Shown here: positions 11,958 through 23,719 of the stretch, piece after piece
How the letters are laid out: every line of letters starts with the position of its first letter
Position numbering within the stretch: the first letter of the stretch is position 1
NCBI RefSeq assembly: GCF_012489685.1
Contig: NC_080044.1
Span: 31,985,021-32,049,020 of the forward strand
Direction of reading: 5' to 3'
DNA from: Lotus japonicus
Lineage: Eukaryota; Streptophyta; Magnoliopsida; Fabales; Fabaceae
Length of the DNA: 64,000 nucleotides
Position numbers and translations under genes: made by a program
The notes under the pieces: model-generated
Told to the model about the DNA's origin: nothing
The model's input: the letters and a program-made list of their open reading frames with translations, nothing else
Databases searched by the model: none

Positions 11958-13444
11958 TGTAAGACCTGGATTTACAGAACAAGTTAATTTCCGACTCACG
12001 CGTAGAATCAGTGTAAGCGTGACAGGAGTTTGATGTTTGAGAAAGATTAATGATGAAGAAAGTTCAGGAATTGCTTGAGGAATGTTGCGTAGTCGTTTTC
12101 GGAGTTAGTGCGAGTCGTCTGCACACTTGCCTTATGGCGAGCGTGTCCAGAATAGGCTAATTTCGCTTTAGAGCAACGTATTAAGTGAGATTTCGAATCC
12201 TTGGAAAATTTAAAGATTCTCTTTATTTTTCCTTCGACCAGCGTTTCATTTCGGAACCCTGGACTGTACGCACGATAGTATTCACTTTTCGAAAGTCCGA
12301 TGACGCTAAATTCTTTGCTTCGAAACCCTAGATTCTAGCGCTGGATGAAGACTTTTTCTATTCGGGACTTCTAACAAAGTTTCCGTCCGCATTGCCAGAT
12401 TTGTTTCGACATTTCCAATCTTTCTTCAGAACAAAGTTTTGTCGTCTGACCATCACAGCAAAAAGTAGTTTTTTGGGACAGATTAACTTACACCGCTTTT
12501 GGGATTTTAGATATCGTTTTTCCCAAATGTTAGATATTTGTTTTGAGTTCTGGAAATCTGTCGCCAGAATCTCTCTTAGAATTCATCGGTGAACGTGCTG
12601 CAAAAATCTCATTTTCCCGCGATTTCACCTGCCTATAAATAGTTGAAAAATCAAAATATCCTCCATTTCCTTCCATTTGGGGCCGCGGGTTTGAAGGGGA
12701 GAGAGGGAGAAGAATTTTTCGCCGAAACTCAACCGATCTTCGCGCAGTTCGTTCATACTTCAAGGTATCGAGGTAACTAGCTTGATTCTTACCTCTGATC
12801 ATCGTTTCTACTGCTTTTCTTTAGTCGTTTCTGTGCTCAAAGTTTTGAGCTTTTTGTAAAACTGTCTGTTTTTCCTGATTTCTCTGTTGGGGTTTGTTCT
12901 CTACGTGCCCAAGAGCCTAAAACCTTCGTCGGTATTGGCCGATATGGATCGAGTTGTCAAGGATCTGAAAAACTGTTTCAAAACCCTTTTTGCGCACATT
13001 TCGAAACTTTATTGTCGAAAAGTCGTAATCTGACTTCGTGCCTTTGGGATTTGTTGTTACGAATGTCGTTAGGATCATTGCTGTCAAATTTGTTTTCCGA
13101 AGTGATAACTTTGAGGTTTTGAGCTTTTATTTTGGACCAAAACGCCCCTGAACAGCCGTATTAAGATCCGTTTGTCCGAAATTTTTTTCCGACAGTTTCT
13201 TTGCCTTAGTTTTACCCTAAAACTACCTTGTAAATAGATTTGATCGAAGAGAAAGAGCCGGAGCTCTTTTTCCTATATGGCCGAGAGCTATGTTGTGAGG
13301 GGTGAAGTTTTTTGTTTTCGAAAACTTGTCTTTTCGTATCCGATTGTTGTATTCTTAAGCTTTAATGCTTTGTCTATCGTTTATGAGTTGTATTGTGATC
13401 GAACTAATCGATTTTGTTTGGATTCTGCTTTGTTTTTCTCCGAG

Positions 13445-13522
13445 GTTCAGTTGAAGGAACTTTGGGTTTTGCAGAGCATTCGTGTGAAGGGAGTTTTAAC
13501 CACGAGACTGGAGCAGCTCGAG
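13445..13522 (+). other. Putative 78-nt micro-exon in solo LTR, donor mutated
   Basis: Open in the shared frame, starting SVEGTLGF and containing SCEGSF. The base after the exon is A rather than G (CTCGAG|ATTAGG), so the donor is probably dead in this copy, as might be expected of a solo LTR. Confidence 0.45.
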
Positions 13523-14063
13523 ATTAGGGCAACTTACTATTAGCTATGATTGCATGATAGGCGTCGATAAATTCGACTTATGCTTTATCTGATGTTGATT
13601 ATGATGACGAGTTGATGTTATGATGTTTCTCCATAACTTGTGATATTGTGATATTGTTGAATTGTGCGTTTTGACGCGACTTCGGAGTGGGGAACCTCTG
13701 AACTGATGATCTTTGATAATTCGGGTAGGATGAACAACCCTAGGCAAGTCCAAACTCAAGGGTTGAGACTTAGCCATTTGTTGAATACTTAGACTTTCCC
13801 CGGGAAACTTGCTTTTGGTGGGTTTTTGGAAAACTTAGAACGAATAGAATTTTGAAAACTAGAGACTTTGGGAAACTTAGACTTCGAGAAATAAACTCAT
13901 AACTTGACTAATTCAATTCGAAACGTTTTCATTAACGAATAAACCATAGGGAGTCTCAATGGGAAAATGATTGCGAAAGACGGGGAAAAGTCGACTTTGT
14001 CATGGGTTTTGGGGAATTGGTGGAAGCCACAGAGGCGATCCATGGTGATGATTGAAAGTCACC

Positions 14064-14079
14064 GAGTAACTTAGTACTC
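14064..14079 (+). other. GAGTA...TACTC leader hairpin
   Basis: GAGTA pairs with TACTC across a six-base loop. The same hairpin sits at the equivalent place in the other LTR lineages (5254, 23012, 37795, 50517), with stem changes that keep pairing. Confidence 0.5.
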
Positions 14080-14407
14080 TTGTTGTTGGAGCGGTGTTGT
14101 ATTGACCGACACTTAGTGCTCTTGTTGTTGGGGTTGTGTTGTATTGACCGACACTAAACCCTTGGGTTCTCTTGTTGTTGGAGTTGTGTGGTATTGACCG
14201 ACACTAACTCCGAGTCGTGTTGTATTGACCGACACTGACTCTGGGCTTTGTTTGTGGGTTTTGTTGTTGGAGTTGTGTTGTATTGACCGACACTAACTCC
14301 GAGTTGTGTTGTATTGACTGACACTAACTCTTGGGTTTGTTTTGAGATTCGGTTTGAGCTAAACACTTGTGTGGTGAGGACGATTCGATGTTTGGCTAAC
14401 CATATTG

Positions 14408-14610
14408 CATCAATCGAGTGAATAACGGGAATGGTTCACCTGTGCTTCATTTGGTGAATAACGGGAATGGTTCACCAATGCATTAATGATGAATAACGGG
14501 AATGGTTCATCATACGGTGAATAACGGGAATGGTTCACCAAGGATGAATAACGGGAATGGTTCATCCATAGTGAAGAACGGGAATGCTTCACTTGTGGCG
14601 AACGGGAACG
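14408..14610 (+). repeat. Array of six hairpin repeats with constant loop
   Basis: Each unit has a loop of the type TAACGGGAATGG closed by a 5-7 bp stem. Stems vary between units (GGTGAA/TTCACC, TGATGAA/TTCATCA, GGATGAA/TTCATCC, AGTGAAG/CTTCACT) with both arms changing together. The array recurs at 23276-23480. Confidence 0.75.
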
Positions 14611-14723
14611 CGTCACAATCCGGATCATATTGATTGCATTTCACGCATACATTCATTCTGACTGGGATTGTGTGCTGTTTGAATTATTGAAGCATTGTTA
14701 GAGCCAATAACATGCTAGGATTG

Positions 14724-14725
<2 letters not shown>

Positions 14726-14768
<43 letters not shown>
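14726..14768 (+). repeat. (TA)n microsatellite
   Basis: About 20 TA units inside the solo LTR. Other LTRs have only short TATATA tracts at the same site. Confidence 0.95.
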
Positions 14769-14875
14769 ATACCCCATATCACATGTTGAGTGTATAACTA
14801 CTTATTTCCGTGAGTTGACCCTAGCGCCTTGGCTTTGGTTTCATGTTTGTGTTTGGGCGGTCGACCTGCTGCCAG

Positions 14876-15172
14876 ATGTCGACGGTGGACTGGGTTTCGA
14901 TGGTCTCTCCCTCGGGGGGGATCAGGTTTGAGTTGGAGGACTGTACTGACGAGCGTGGACGTCTGACGGAGGGAGTTCTACGACGCATGGAGCTGAGCTT
15001 CAACTTGCCGTCTTCAGTTCGCTGTGGACTCGATTATGTGAGCAGTAATGGGAGGGTAGGTTTAGGCAGGCGTAATATTTTGTGTAGAGCTCTGATTCGT
15101 TTGCTTTTGGAACAGGGTAGGTTCCCGACGCATGGCTTTTCGTGTGGCTCTTTTATTGAGGGATCACAGTGA
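14876..15172 (+). pseudogene. Degenerate LTR-borne ORF in solo LTR
   Basis: Begins MSTVDW, then SPSGGIRFELED, and rejoins the core at DERGRL, VLRR and SFNLP. The central block with HRAxYxGRxMED is deleted, and the acidic tail is missing. The frame then runs on to 15172 in unrelated LTR sequence. It is clearly homologous to 51303-51782 but not functional as such. Confidence 0.6.
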
Positions 15173-15510
15173 GTCTGTCGGACTGTAGGGGTCTTTGCTT
15201 AGGCCATTTTGAGGCCGACTTTCTCTTGGTGGATTGTACTTATAACTTTCTCACTCACACTTCTGGGTCTATATATATATTTGCCTACGGGCACACTACT
15301 TTGGAGTCACTGCGAGTGCGCGTGACGGGAGAGTGCAGCTGAGGCTGTACATGTGTATATATTTGTATATTGGTTAGTTAGTGTTGGGTTACGTCTTTAT
15401 TTTCTATCGCTTTATTTAAAAGGAATCAAACGAAAAAAAATTATTACCTGTTTTCCGCGTAAAGTTTATTTTTGGTTACTAAAGTGACACCCGGAAATCG
15501 GGGTGTTACA

Positions 15511-16159
15511 GAATTCTAAGCGAGATTCTGGCGATAGAATTCCAGAACTTAAAACAAATCTCTAGAATTAGGGAAAAACGATCCAAAAGCGGTGTAAGTT
15601 AATTTGCCCCGATAAACTACTTTTTGCTGTGAAAGTCGGACGACAAAACTTCGTTCTGAAGAAAGATTGGAAACATCGAAAGAAATCTGGCGTCGCGGAT
15701 GGAAACTTTGTTAGAAGCTCTGAATAGAAAAAGTCTTCATTCAGTGATTGAATTTAGGGTTTTTAAAGGGTAGAATTTAGCGTCGTCGGACTTCCGAGAA
15801 GTGAAACCAATCGTGCGTACAATCCAGAGTTCCGAAATGAAACATTGGTCGAGGGAAAAATAAAGAGAACTTCTTATTTTTCCAAGGATTTTGAATTTCG
15901 ATTAAACAGTGCTTTAAGAGCGGAAATAGCCTTTTTCGGACACTCTCGACCTTAGTCGGGTGTGGAAATGGCTCGTTCTAACTCTTATACTGAACACAGT
16001 ACTATCCTCAAGCAATTTCCTGAATGTTATTCTTCATCAAGTCGTCCAAAACAACATTATCCTTTACAAGGTCATTTTGCGGTTAAACCGGTTCTACTCT
16101 TGAGTTGGAAAATAATTAAAATAATTATTTAAATCCAAGTCTGAAATTTGGGTCTTACA
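15511..16159 (-). mobile_element. Inverted solo LTR, 5' (U3) portion
   Basis: Starts with the second GAATT, continues the inverted LTR and ends GGGTCTTACA, the reverse complement of the LTR start TGTAAGACCC. The CGCTA target-site copy follows at 16160-16164. Confidence 0.8.
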
Positions 16160-16164
16160 CGCTA

Positions 16165-16395
16165 CTTTCAATTACTTGATGTTACTTTCCGCCACTTGAG
16201 GACACTCGTGGCGATGTTTTTGGTTGCAGCAAGGGCTGTGCTTTTATTGTATATCTGTCGCTGTTAATCGCGAATGGGTTGAGTCTTTATTTCGACAAGT
16301 CTTTTTATTTAAACAAATCGAAAAAAAATACCTGCTTTTCCGCTTCATTTTATTTTTGAGTTACTAAAGTGACACCCGAAAATCGGGGTGTTACA
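16165..16395 (+). mobile_element. 5' LTR of chromovirus B, terminal part
   Basis: Resumes the B LTR after the inserted LTR and ends AAATCGGGGTGTTACA, followed by a three-base spacer and the primer-binding site. Confidence 0.85.
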
Positions 16396-16398
16396 TTG

Positions 16399-16410
16399 TG
16401 GTATCAGAGC
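16399..16410 (+). promoter_or_regulatory. Primer-binding site, element B
   Basis: TGGTATCAGAGC matches the complement of the 3' end of plant initiator tRNA-Met, the usual primer of chromoviruses. Confidence 0.9.
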
Positions 16411-16601
16411 TTGTCGAGTCTTTCGGGAGTCTTTGGGGAATAGGTCTTCTGTGCTAGGTTGTGTGACTCTGCAAAGAGTGAAAATTGATTGTCTACCAAG
16501 CGATTTTTCGCTTTGAATTGGTTGAAGTTTCTACTTAATCATATTGTATAGTTATGCTTGATGCTATCTTATGATTAGTACTAACTGTTTGTTTAACTGA
16601 G

Positions 16602-17705
16602 ATGGTGGCCACTTTGGTCCAAGCAATGACTGTACAAACGAATGACAATGCACATAGGCGTGCTGCTGAGGATGCACGCGAGCTACACCGGCGTCAGAGA
16701 GAAGCAGCCCTGGACCAGAACAGGGGACTGAATGATTTTAGAAGGCAGGATCCACCCAAGTTCACGGGTGGGACTGACCCGGACAATGCGGATCTATGGA
16801 TCCAAGAGATTGAGAAGATTTTTGAAGTACTGCAGACTGCTGAAGGGGCCAAGGTGGGCCTGGCAACTTATCTGCTGCTAGGCGATGCTGAGTACTGGTG
16901 GAAGGGTACCAGAAGAATTATGGAAGCTAACAATGAAGAGGTGAATTGGAACTCTTTGCGTGTTGCATTTCTAGAGAAGTACTTCCCAACTAGCGCTCGA
17001 GACGAGCGGGAGGCACAATTTCTGACCCTTTGTCAAGGGAGCATGACCATACCTGAGTATGCTTCCAAACTGGAATCAAAGGCTAAGCACTTCCAGTTTT
17101 TCAACAACCATGTTGATGAACGCTACATGTGTAAGCGGTTTCTGAATGGGCTGAGTTCAGACATCGAAGATTCAGTGAGGCCGTTGGGAATTATGCGGTT
17201 TCAAGCTTTGGTTGAGAAGGCCACAGAGGTGGAGCTGATGAAGAACAAGAGGATGAATCAACCTGGAACTGGGGGACCAATGAGGTCGGGTTCCCAGAGC
17301 TATCAAGGAAGAGGAAAATTTCAGATGGAGAAGCCATACCAGCGTCCTGCGGGGGAAAGGTTTACCCCAGGATCGTACAAGCCTATGGCTACCGCTGCTG
17401 CTGGAGGAACGGGAAACCCGATTGCAACCCAAGACGTGAAATGCTTCAGGTGTGGAAAGTTGGGACACTATACAAGTGCGTGCTCAGAATCGAGGCCCAA
17501 GTGTTTCAACTGCAACCAACCGGGGCACAATACCAGTCAGTGTAGGGCACCCAAGGCGGAGCCGTCTGTCAATACTGTGAGGGGAAAACGCCCCGCTACT
17601 AGAGGAAGAGTTTATATCATGGACGGTGAAAGATCGGAGGGGTTAGCCAGAGGAGAGCGCAAGAACGATGGTAACCTTCTAACTATTCTTTCCATTCTAG
17701 TATAA
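16602..17705 (+). CDS. gag: Gag protein of non-autonomous chromovirus B
   Basis: An uninterrupted 367-residue ORF. It has a capsid-type region ([46 protein letters not shown]) and a basic Gly/Arg-rich linker. Two CCHC zinc knuckles follow near residues 285-320 (CFRCGKLGHYTSAC and CFNCNQPGHNTSQC). It aligns with residues 10-375 of the D Gag-Pol and ends just before the protease, where D has its FDSGATHSF motif. The start chosen matches the second Met cluster of D Gag. A capsid kept open while pol is decayed suggests selection or recent origin for a gag-only element. Confidence 0.85.
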   Translation: MVATLVQAMTVQTNDNAHRRAAEDARELHRRQREAALDQNRGLNDFRRQDPPKFTGGTDPDNADLWIQEIEKIFEVLQTAEGAKVGLATYLLLGDAEYWWKGTRRIMEANNEEVNWNSLRVAFLEKYFPTSARDEREAQFLTLCQGSMTIPEYASKLESKAKHFQFFNNHVDERYMCKRFLNGLSSDIEDSVRPLGIMRFQALVEKATEVELMKNKRMNQPGTGGPMRSGSQSYQGRGKFQMEKPYQRPAGERFTPGSYKPMATAAAGGTGNPIATQDVKCFRCGKLGHYTSACSESRPKCFNCNQPGHNTSQCRAPKAEPSVNTVRGKRPATRGRVYIMDGERSEGLARGERKNDGNLLTILSILV

Positions 17706-19195
17706 CATGCCCTTCATTACTCTCGTAGCGTGCGCAACACGCCTAACTTGCTTTTACTGTCTCAGTTTTGACCTTATGGTTATTACACCTATTAAGACTT
17801 TATTTAACTGTTACTCATGTTTAAACTATAGAAGTAAACGAGGTTTAGAATAACACGCTAAGCCTAGGAAGTAGTCTTCCATCGATGCGTTTAGAAGGAA
17901 GTTAGGAGTTGAAGAATGAATCCCAGAGAGATTCCTTATGGGTAGTATACGTATTATGTTGAGGGGGTGTAGTTCCGTAGCGGAATCGTTGAGGATTTAA
18001 TATCAAGATATTTGTAACTACTGGGGGATAGGAACTCATTGGCTGTACCAGTGGGTTTTTCTAAATTTCCACCTTCGATGTATTAGGCCTGATCAACTTA
18101 ATATTGAGGGGGTGATATTCGGAATCACAACTGGCTATGGACTTTGATAGAAGGATCGGTAAGATTAACTTGATTGGATCGAGGATTAGTCGAGTTGGAA
18201 GGAAAAGACCGCGTTAAGTATTAGTTTTCATGCGAAGGAGTTATAGTTTTAAGAAATGGACATTCATTTAAGAAGTATTGAAGAATTAAAGGCCATTAGA
18301 GGTCCAAACTTGGAAAAGGTTTAGGTTTTCAGTCTATTAATTCTTGTCATAAGTGTGTAGGACTCGAAGTTTGTCATAATTTGATTGGGAGATTAAGAAG
18401 TTTATCGACGAGATGGTGATCAAGTTACAAAAAGGAAAGTGTTAGTATTAAGATGAATACTTGAAGTTATCATATTTGGACAAGTTGCTCAGAGTCTAAG
18501 AGTGAATGGAACTTTGTTATGGATTTCGATGATGCATGTTAGGGTTAGCAAGTGAATTTTACTAAGTTGAATGAGAATCCTAGGGCTAAGGTTGACCTAG
18601 TGAGCTGAGATTCATGTACACTTAAGAGATTTAGTGGTGTTAGCAGTTACGATAACAGTTAAATCTCAGAAGGTTGGAGGATCGGATGATAAAATGACTA
18701 GTTCAGTCCCTTGAGGTATAGTTATGATTTGATCTTCTAGGGGAAGAGTCCTTATTTGTGTGAAGTGTTAAGGATTTCAGTAAGTGTAAATTGGTTTGAG
18801 TGAGGAAAGTTTTAAGGAAGGAAATGACAATAATGGATTGTTAGATATTAAGATGATGATTAACTTATCGGTTGTTTATGAAGTGATGTTAAGGGGAATG
18901 AGTCTAGTGATGCACAAGGTATTAAGGCTCAAGTCGGATTTTATTTTGGATGGTGACTAAGTAGAAGATTGATTTCATGGTGGGAATGAGGATAGTTACG
19001 AAGTTGGAAGTGACGTTAATGGAATAGTAGATTCTAAGGGAATAATTCGTCTAGGAGTTATCAAGCGATCGAGTTGAGTTTTGGATCATGAGTGAAGAAT
19101 ACGAGGACAAGTTGAACATTCACTCTGGAATGACAGAGGTATACCGAGTTTAAGCAGAATTTCGGACGAACGAAAGTAAAGGAACAAGTGGTTAA
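17706..19195 (+). pseudogene. Decayed pol remnant of element B
   Basis: No ORF of note. From about 17830 it aligns with 40060-42240 in element C. Recognisable scraps are an integrase zinc-domain trace near 19105-19160 (KLNIHSGMTEVYR, then a stop). Protease, reverse transcriptase and RNase H are not recognisable. Confidence 0.6.
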
Positions 19196-19460
19196 GGCTG
19201 TGCGATTGCACGGGATGCCAACAAATATTATTTCCAATGTAGACTAAATGCAAGTGGTCAAGCTGGACAGTATAGAGCTGAAAGATGATCTGTCTTTCGA
19301 GACGCCGCCAATTAGCATTGGTGACACAAGGACAAAGCAGTTGAGGGGAAAAGAGATTGTGTTGGTAAAAGTCATTTGGAACAAGGACACTGGTGATGCG
19401 ACATGGGAGCTTAAGGAAAAGATCAAGGAACAGTATCCGGAGCTTTTTACCGAACCGTAA
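19196..19460 (+). pseudogene. Integrase trace fused to C-terminal chromodomain, element B
   Basis: RLHGMPTNIIS, corresponding to the block before the second catalytic Asp of the D integrase, runs at once into a sequence equivalent to the chromodomain-side [20 protein letters not shown]. About 650 bp of D is missing between the two. The last 70 codons are open and end in a type II chromodomain ([28 protein letters not shown]...). Element C has the same junction. Confidence 0.7.
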
Positions 19461-19497
19461 GTTTCGAGGACGAAACTTTCTTTTTGGAGGGTAGTAA
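19461..19497 (+). promoter_or_regulatory. Hairpin and polypurine tract, element B
   Basis: GTTTCGAGGACGAAAC forms a 6-bp stem with an AGGA loop. TTTTTGGAGGGTAGTAA, the plus-strand primer, follows just before the 3' LTR. Confidence 0.75.
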
Positions 19498-20220
19498 TGT
19501 GAGACCCAAGTTTTTAAGCTTAGAATAAATTAATTAAATTCATATTCACGATTAGGTTTCGATGTAACGTGAAGGAAAACCTGAGCAAGTGTTCATCAAA
19601 TGGAATAAATTTATGAAGGAGAAAGTTCAGGAGAAGGCTGAGGATAGTATTAAAGTCGATATAAACTATAGCACAAGTAGTATTCGCTTATACCCAGGAC
19701 GAGAGCGATAGTAAACGATTAATTTACACTTAAAGACACGATGAAAACTAATTCCAAAAATCTTCAGAGAAATGTTAGAACATCTCTTATTCCTTTCCAT
19801 GACAAGCGTTTCGATACGAAACCCTGGGTTGTACAAATGTCAAATTCTAATTTTTGGAAGTTTGCCGAAACTAAACCCCTGATAGTTCAAGAACCCTAAA
19901 ATCAACCGACGATGAAGACATTTTATATTCAGAGCTTCAAACGAAGATTTCACACGCGTACGCCTATTTCTTTCGATGTTTTGAATCTTTCTTCCAAACG
20001 AAGTTTTCCCATCCGGCATCAACTGCAAAAAGTAACTTTTCGGGTTAAATCGATTTACACCGACTTTGGATCGTTTACTTTAATTCCAAGAAACCTGTTT
20101 CGAGTTCTGGAATTCTGTCGCCAGAACCTATCTTAGAATTAACAGAGGAACGCACAGGAAAAATCGGAATCGCGAAATTTTCATTTTTCCGCAATTTCCA
20201 TAAACTATAAATAGCTTGAA
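19498..20220 (+). mobile_element. 3' LTR of chromovirus B, truncated after the TATA box
   Basis: Matches 2832-3555 and stops right after TATAAATAGCTTGAA. What follows is gag sequence of another element, so about 3.3 kb of the LTR was deleted in the fusion. Confidence 0.88.
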
Positions 20221-22778
20221 CTCAGTGAGACCTATCTGGAATGTGCAAGCGATTTGTGAGGGGACTGAGAGCTGATATAGAGGACTCAGTGAGACCATTG
20301 GGGATCATGAGATTTCAAGCATTGGTTGAGAAAGCTACAGAGGTAGAGTTAGTGAAGAATCGAAGATTGAACAGGGCTGGAACAGGAGGACCAGTGAGGT
20401 CGACACCACAGAATTTTCAAGGAAGGGGAAGGTTTCAGGCGAGGAAGCCATATCAACGTCCTGCGGGGAGAGGGTTTACCCCGGGATCTTACAAGCCGAT
20501 GGCTGCTGTTGCTACTTCTGGAGGGTCGGGAAGCCGTACCCCAAACCGTGATGTGACTTGTTTCCGATGTGGAGCGGTCGGGCACTAAGCAAACAATTGC
20601 ACGATGCCACCAAGATGCTATAACTGCAATAAATCCGGGCATCTGGCTGTGGATTGCAAGGCACCGAAGGCTGAACCGTCTGTGAATGCTGCCAGTGGAA
20701 AGCGCCCAGTGGCGAAGGGAAGAGTGTATACAATGGATGGTGAAGAGGCTGAAGGAGCGGATGGATTGATCAGAGGAGAATGTGAAATCGACGGTAATCT
20801 TCTAACTGTACTCTTTGATTCTGGTGCAACTCATTCTTTTGTCTCTAAGGATTGCGTATCAAGACTGAATCTGCCTATTACTGCTCTGAGTTTTGATCTT
20901 ATGGTAACTACACCTGCTAGGACTCTAATTGCTAATGCCGCATGCATGCACTGTTCAGTAGTATATAGAGATAGAACTTTTCATGCCAATCTAGTATGTC
21001 TACCCCTTAAAAACCTAGATGTAATCCTAGGGATGGATTGGTTATCCCACTACCATTGTCTTTTGGACTGTAGTCGAAAGAAAGTGGTGTTCCCAGACAC
21101 GGATCTTTTCGAGTATCTTTCTACTAACCACATTAGTGCATCGTTGAGCGAGGGCACTCAGAAGTACTTTTCATTGCTAAGTCTGGAGGGGAAGAAGGAT
21201 TCGGATGTTCATGGTATACCGGTGGTTTGAGACTTTGCGGATGTTTTTCCTGGAGATGTACCTGGACTACCGCCAGTATGCGATGTAGAGTTTGTGATCG
21301 ACATTGTACCCGGAACCGGACCGATTTCGATTGCACCTTACCGTATGGCACCTGCGGAGTTAATGGAGTTGAAATCTCAGTTGGAGGATCTTTCGGCAAA
21401 AGGATTCATTCGACCTAGTGTTTCATCGTGGGGAGCGCCAATACTTTTAGTTAAGAAGAAGGACGAAAAGTCGAGATTGTGTGTGGATTATCAACAACTT
21501 AACAAGGCGACGATCAAGAACAGATACCCGTTGCCGAGGATAGATGATTTGATGGATCAATTACGAGGGGCTGCCATATTTTCCAAGATAGATTTGAAGC
21601 CAGGCTATCATCAGATCAGAGTGAAGACTGAGGATATACCGAAGACTGCTTTCAGAACACGTTACGGACACTACGAGTACCTAGTGATGCCGTTTGGAGT
21701 GACAAATGCACCTGCTGTTTTCATGGATTACATGAACCGCATCTTTCATGAATTCTTAGATCGGTTTGTGGTGGTGTTTATTGATGACATACTGATCTAT
21801 TCGAAGGATGCGAAGGAACATGAAGAACATTTGCGCCAAGTTTTACAAGTGTTGAGAGAGAAAAAGCTGTATGCGAACCCTTCCAAGTGTGAATTCTGGC
21901 TGGAGGAAGTCAATTTCTTAGGCCATGTTATCTCAAAGGAAGGCATAGCTGTGGACCCAGCGAAAGTAGAGACTGTTTTGGCTTGGGAGCAACCGAAGAC
22001 AGTGACAGAAATCAGAAGTTTTGTGGGTTTAGCTGGATATTATAGACGCTTCATCGAGGGATTTGCTAAGATTGTTGGACCTTTGACTCAACTGACGAGG
22101 AAGGATCAACCTTTTGCATGGACTGAGGCGTGTGAATCAAGTTTTCAGACTTTGAAGGAACGGTTGACGACGTCACCTGTGCTTATTTTGCCACAACCGG
22201 AGGAACCTTATGAGGTCTACTGTGATGCTTCGTATCAAGGCTTGGAATGTGTACTGATGCAACACCGGAAAGTGGTGGCTTATGCGTCGAGGCAGTTGAA
22301 GACTCACGAGAAGAACTACCCAACTCACGATTTGGAGTTAGCTGCCATTGTGTTTTCGCTAAAAATCTGGAGGAATTATCTCTATGGTTGTACTTTCACG
22401 ATATTTAGCGATCACAAGAGTCTTAAATACTTGTTCGATCAGAAGGAGCTGAACATGAGGCAACGAAGATGGATGGAGTTTATCAAAGACTACGAGTTTA
22501 CGCTGCAATATCACCCTGGGAAAGCAAATGTAGTTGCTGATGCTTTGAGTAGGAAGATGCATGTCTCGTCAATGATGGTTAAAGAGCTGGAGTTGCTGGA
22601 ACAATTTCGAGATATGAGTTTAGGTGTGACACCGTCTGAGGGAAAGTTGAAGTTCGGAATGATCAGAATCGCCAGTGGACTGATGGAAGAGATTAGAGAG
22701 CAACAATTGCAAGATGCGTTTCTGCTTGAGAAGAGGAACTTAGTAATTCAAGGGAAAGACCCGGAATTCAAGATAGGA
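20221..22778 (+). pseudogene. Internal fragment of an autonomous chromovirus: gag end, protease, RT, RNase H
   Basis: Starts in gag at the MCKRF block and holds two CCHC knuckles. The first is cut by a TAA at 20586-20588. The second, CYNCNKSGHLAVDC, lies in the ORF from 20604. The protease has [13 protein letters not shown] stands at 21228-21230. RT follows (21294 on: [24 protein letters not shown]), then RNase H ([26 protein letters not shown]). Homology to D ends at KDPEFK, before the integrase. It closely matches D throughout but has two stops and no ends, so it is a dead fragment. Confidence 0.9.
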
Positions 22779-23275
22779 TGATAAAGACTCGGGAAATTTA
22801 GACTTTGAGTGATTAGACTTTCGAAAAATAAAGACTCGGGAAACTTAGACTTTGAGAAATAAACTCATAATTTGACTAATTCGAATCGAAATAATTTTTA
22901 ATAACGTTTAAGCATAGGAAAACTAAAAGGGAAAATAATTTTGAAAGACGGGGAAAAGTCGACTTTTGATGTGAGCTTTGGGAGATTTTGGGGTGATGAT
23001 TGAAAGTCACCGAGTACCTCAGTACTCTTGTTGTTGGCGCGGTGTTGTATTGACCGACACTTAGTGCTCTTGTTGTTGGGGGTGTGTTGTATTGACCGAC
23101 ACTAAACCCTTGGATTCTTTTGTTGTTGGAGTTGTGTTGTATTGACCGACACTAAACTACGAGTTGTGTTGTATTGACCGACACTAACTCATGGGTTGTT
23201 TTGAGTTTGGGTTTGAGCTAAACACTTATGTGGTGAGGACGATTCGATGTTTGGCTAACCATATTGCATCAATCT

Positions 23276-23480
23276 GGTGAATAACGGGAATGGTTCACCT
23301 GTGCTTCATTTGGTGAATAACGGGAATGGTTCACCACTGCATTAATGATGAGTAACGGGAATGGTTCATCATATGGTGAATAACGGGAATGGTTCACCAA
23401 GGATGAATAACGGGAATAGTTCATCCATAGTGAAGAACGGGAATGCTTCACTTGTGGCGAACGGGAACGCGTCACAATCC
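23276..23480 (+). repeat. Hairpin repeat array, second copy
   Basis: Same six-unit array as 14408-14610 with minor changes (for example GAGTAACGGG in one unit). Confidence 0.8.
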
Positions 23481-23719
23481 GGATCATATTGATTGCATTT
23501 CACGCATACATTCATTCTGACTGGAATCGTGTGCTGTTTGATTTATTGAAGCATTGTTAGAGCCATAACATGCTAGGATTATCTATATGTATATACAACA
23601 ACATATATATCTATACCCCATATCACATGTTGAGTGTATATCTACTTATTTCCGTGAGTTGACCCTAGCGCCTTGGCTTTGGTTTCATGTTTGTGTTTGG
23701 GCGGTCGGCCTGCTGCCAG

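Larger units (their letters stand above)
11958..15510 (+). mobile_element. Solo LTR (element C-related family), TSD GAATT
   Basis: Starts TGTAAGACCT and ends GGGGTGTTACA, 3553 bp. GAATT is present on both sides (11953-11957 and 15511-15515), and the interrupted inverted LTR continues on each flank. It has a TATA box (CTATAAATAG near 12634), a donor-like TCGAG|GTAACT (12773), a micro-exon block (13445-13522), hairpin repeats (14408-14610) and a degenerate LTR ORF (14876). With no internal region and a clean TSD, it probably arose by LTR-LTR recombination. Confidence 0.88.

Noticed and set aside
16396..16410. tRNA gene at the TGGTATCAGAGC sites
   Set aside because: Only the 12-base primer site is present, with no cloverleaf around it.
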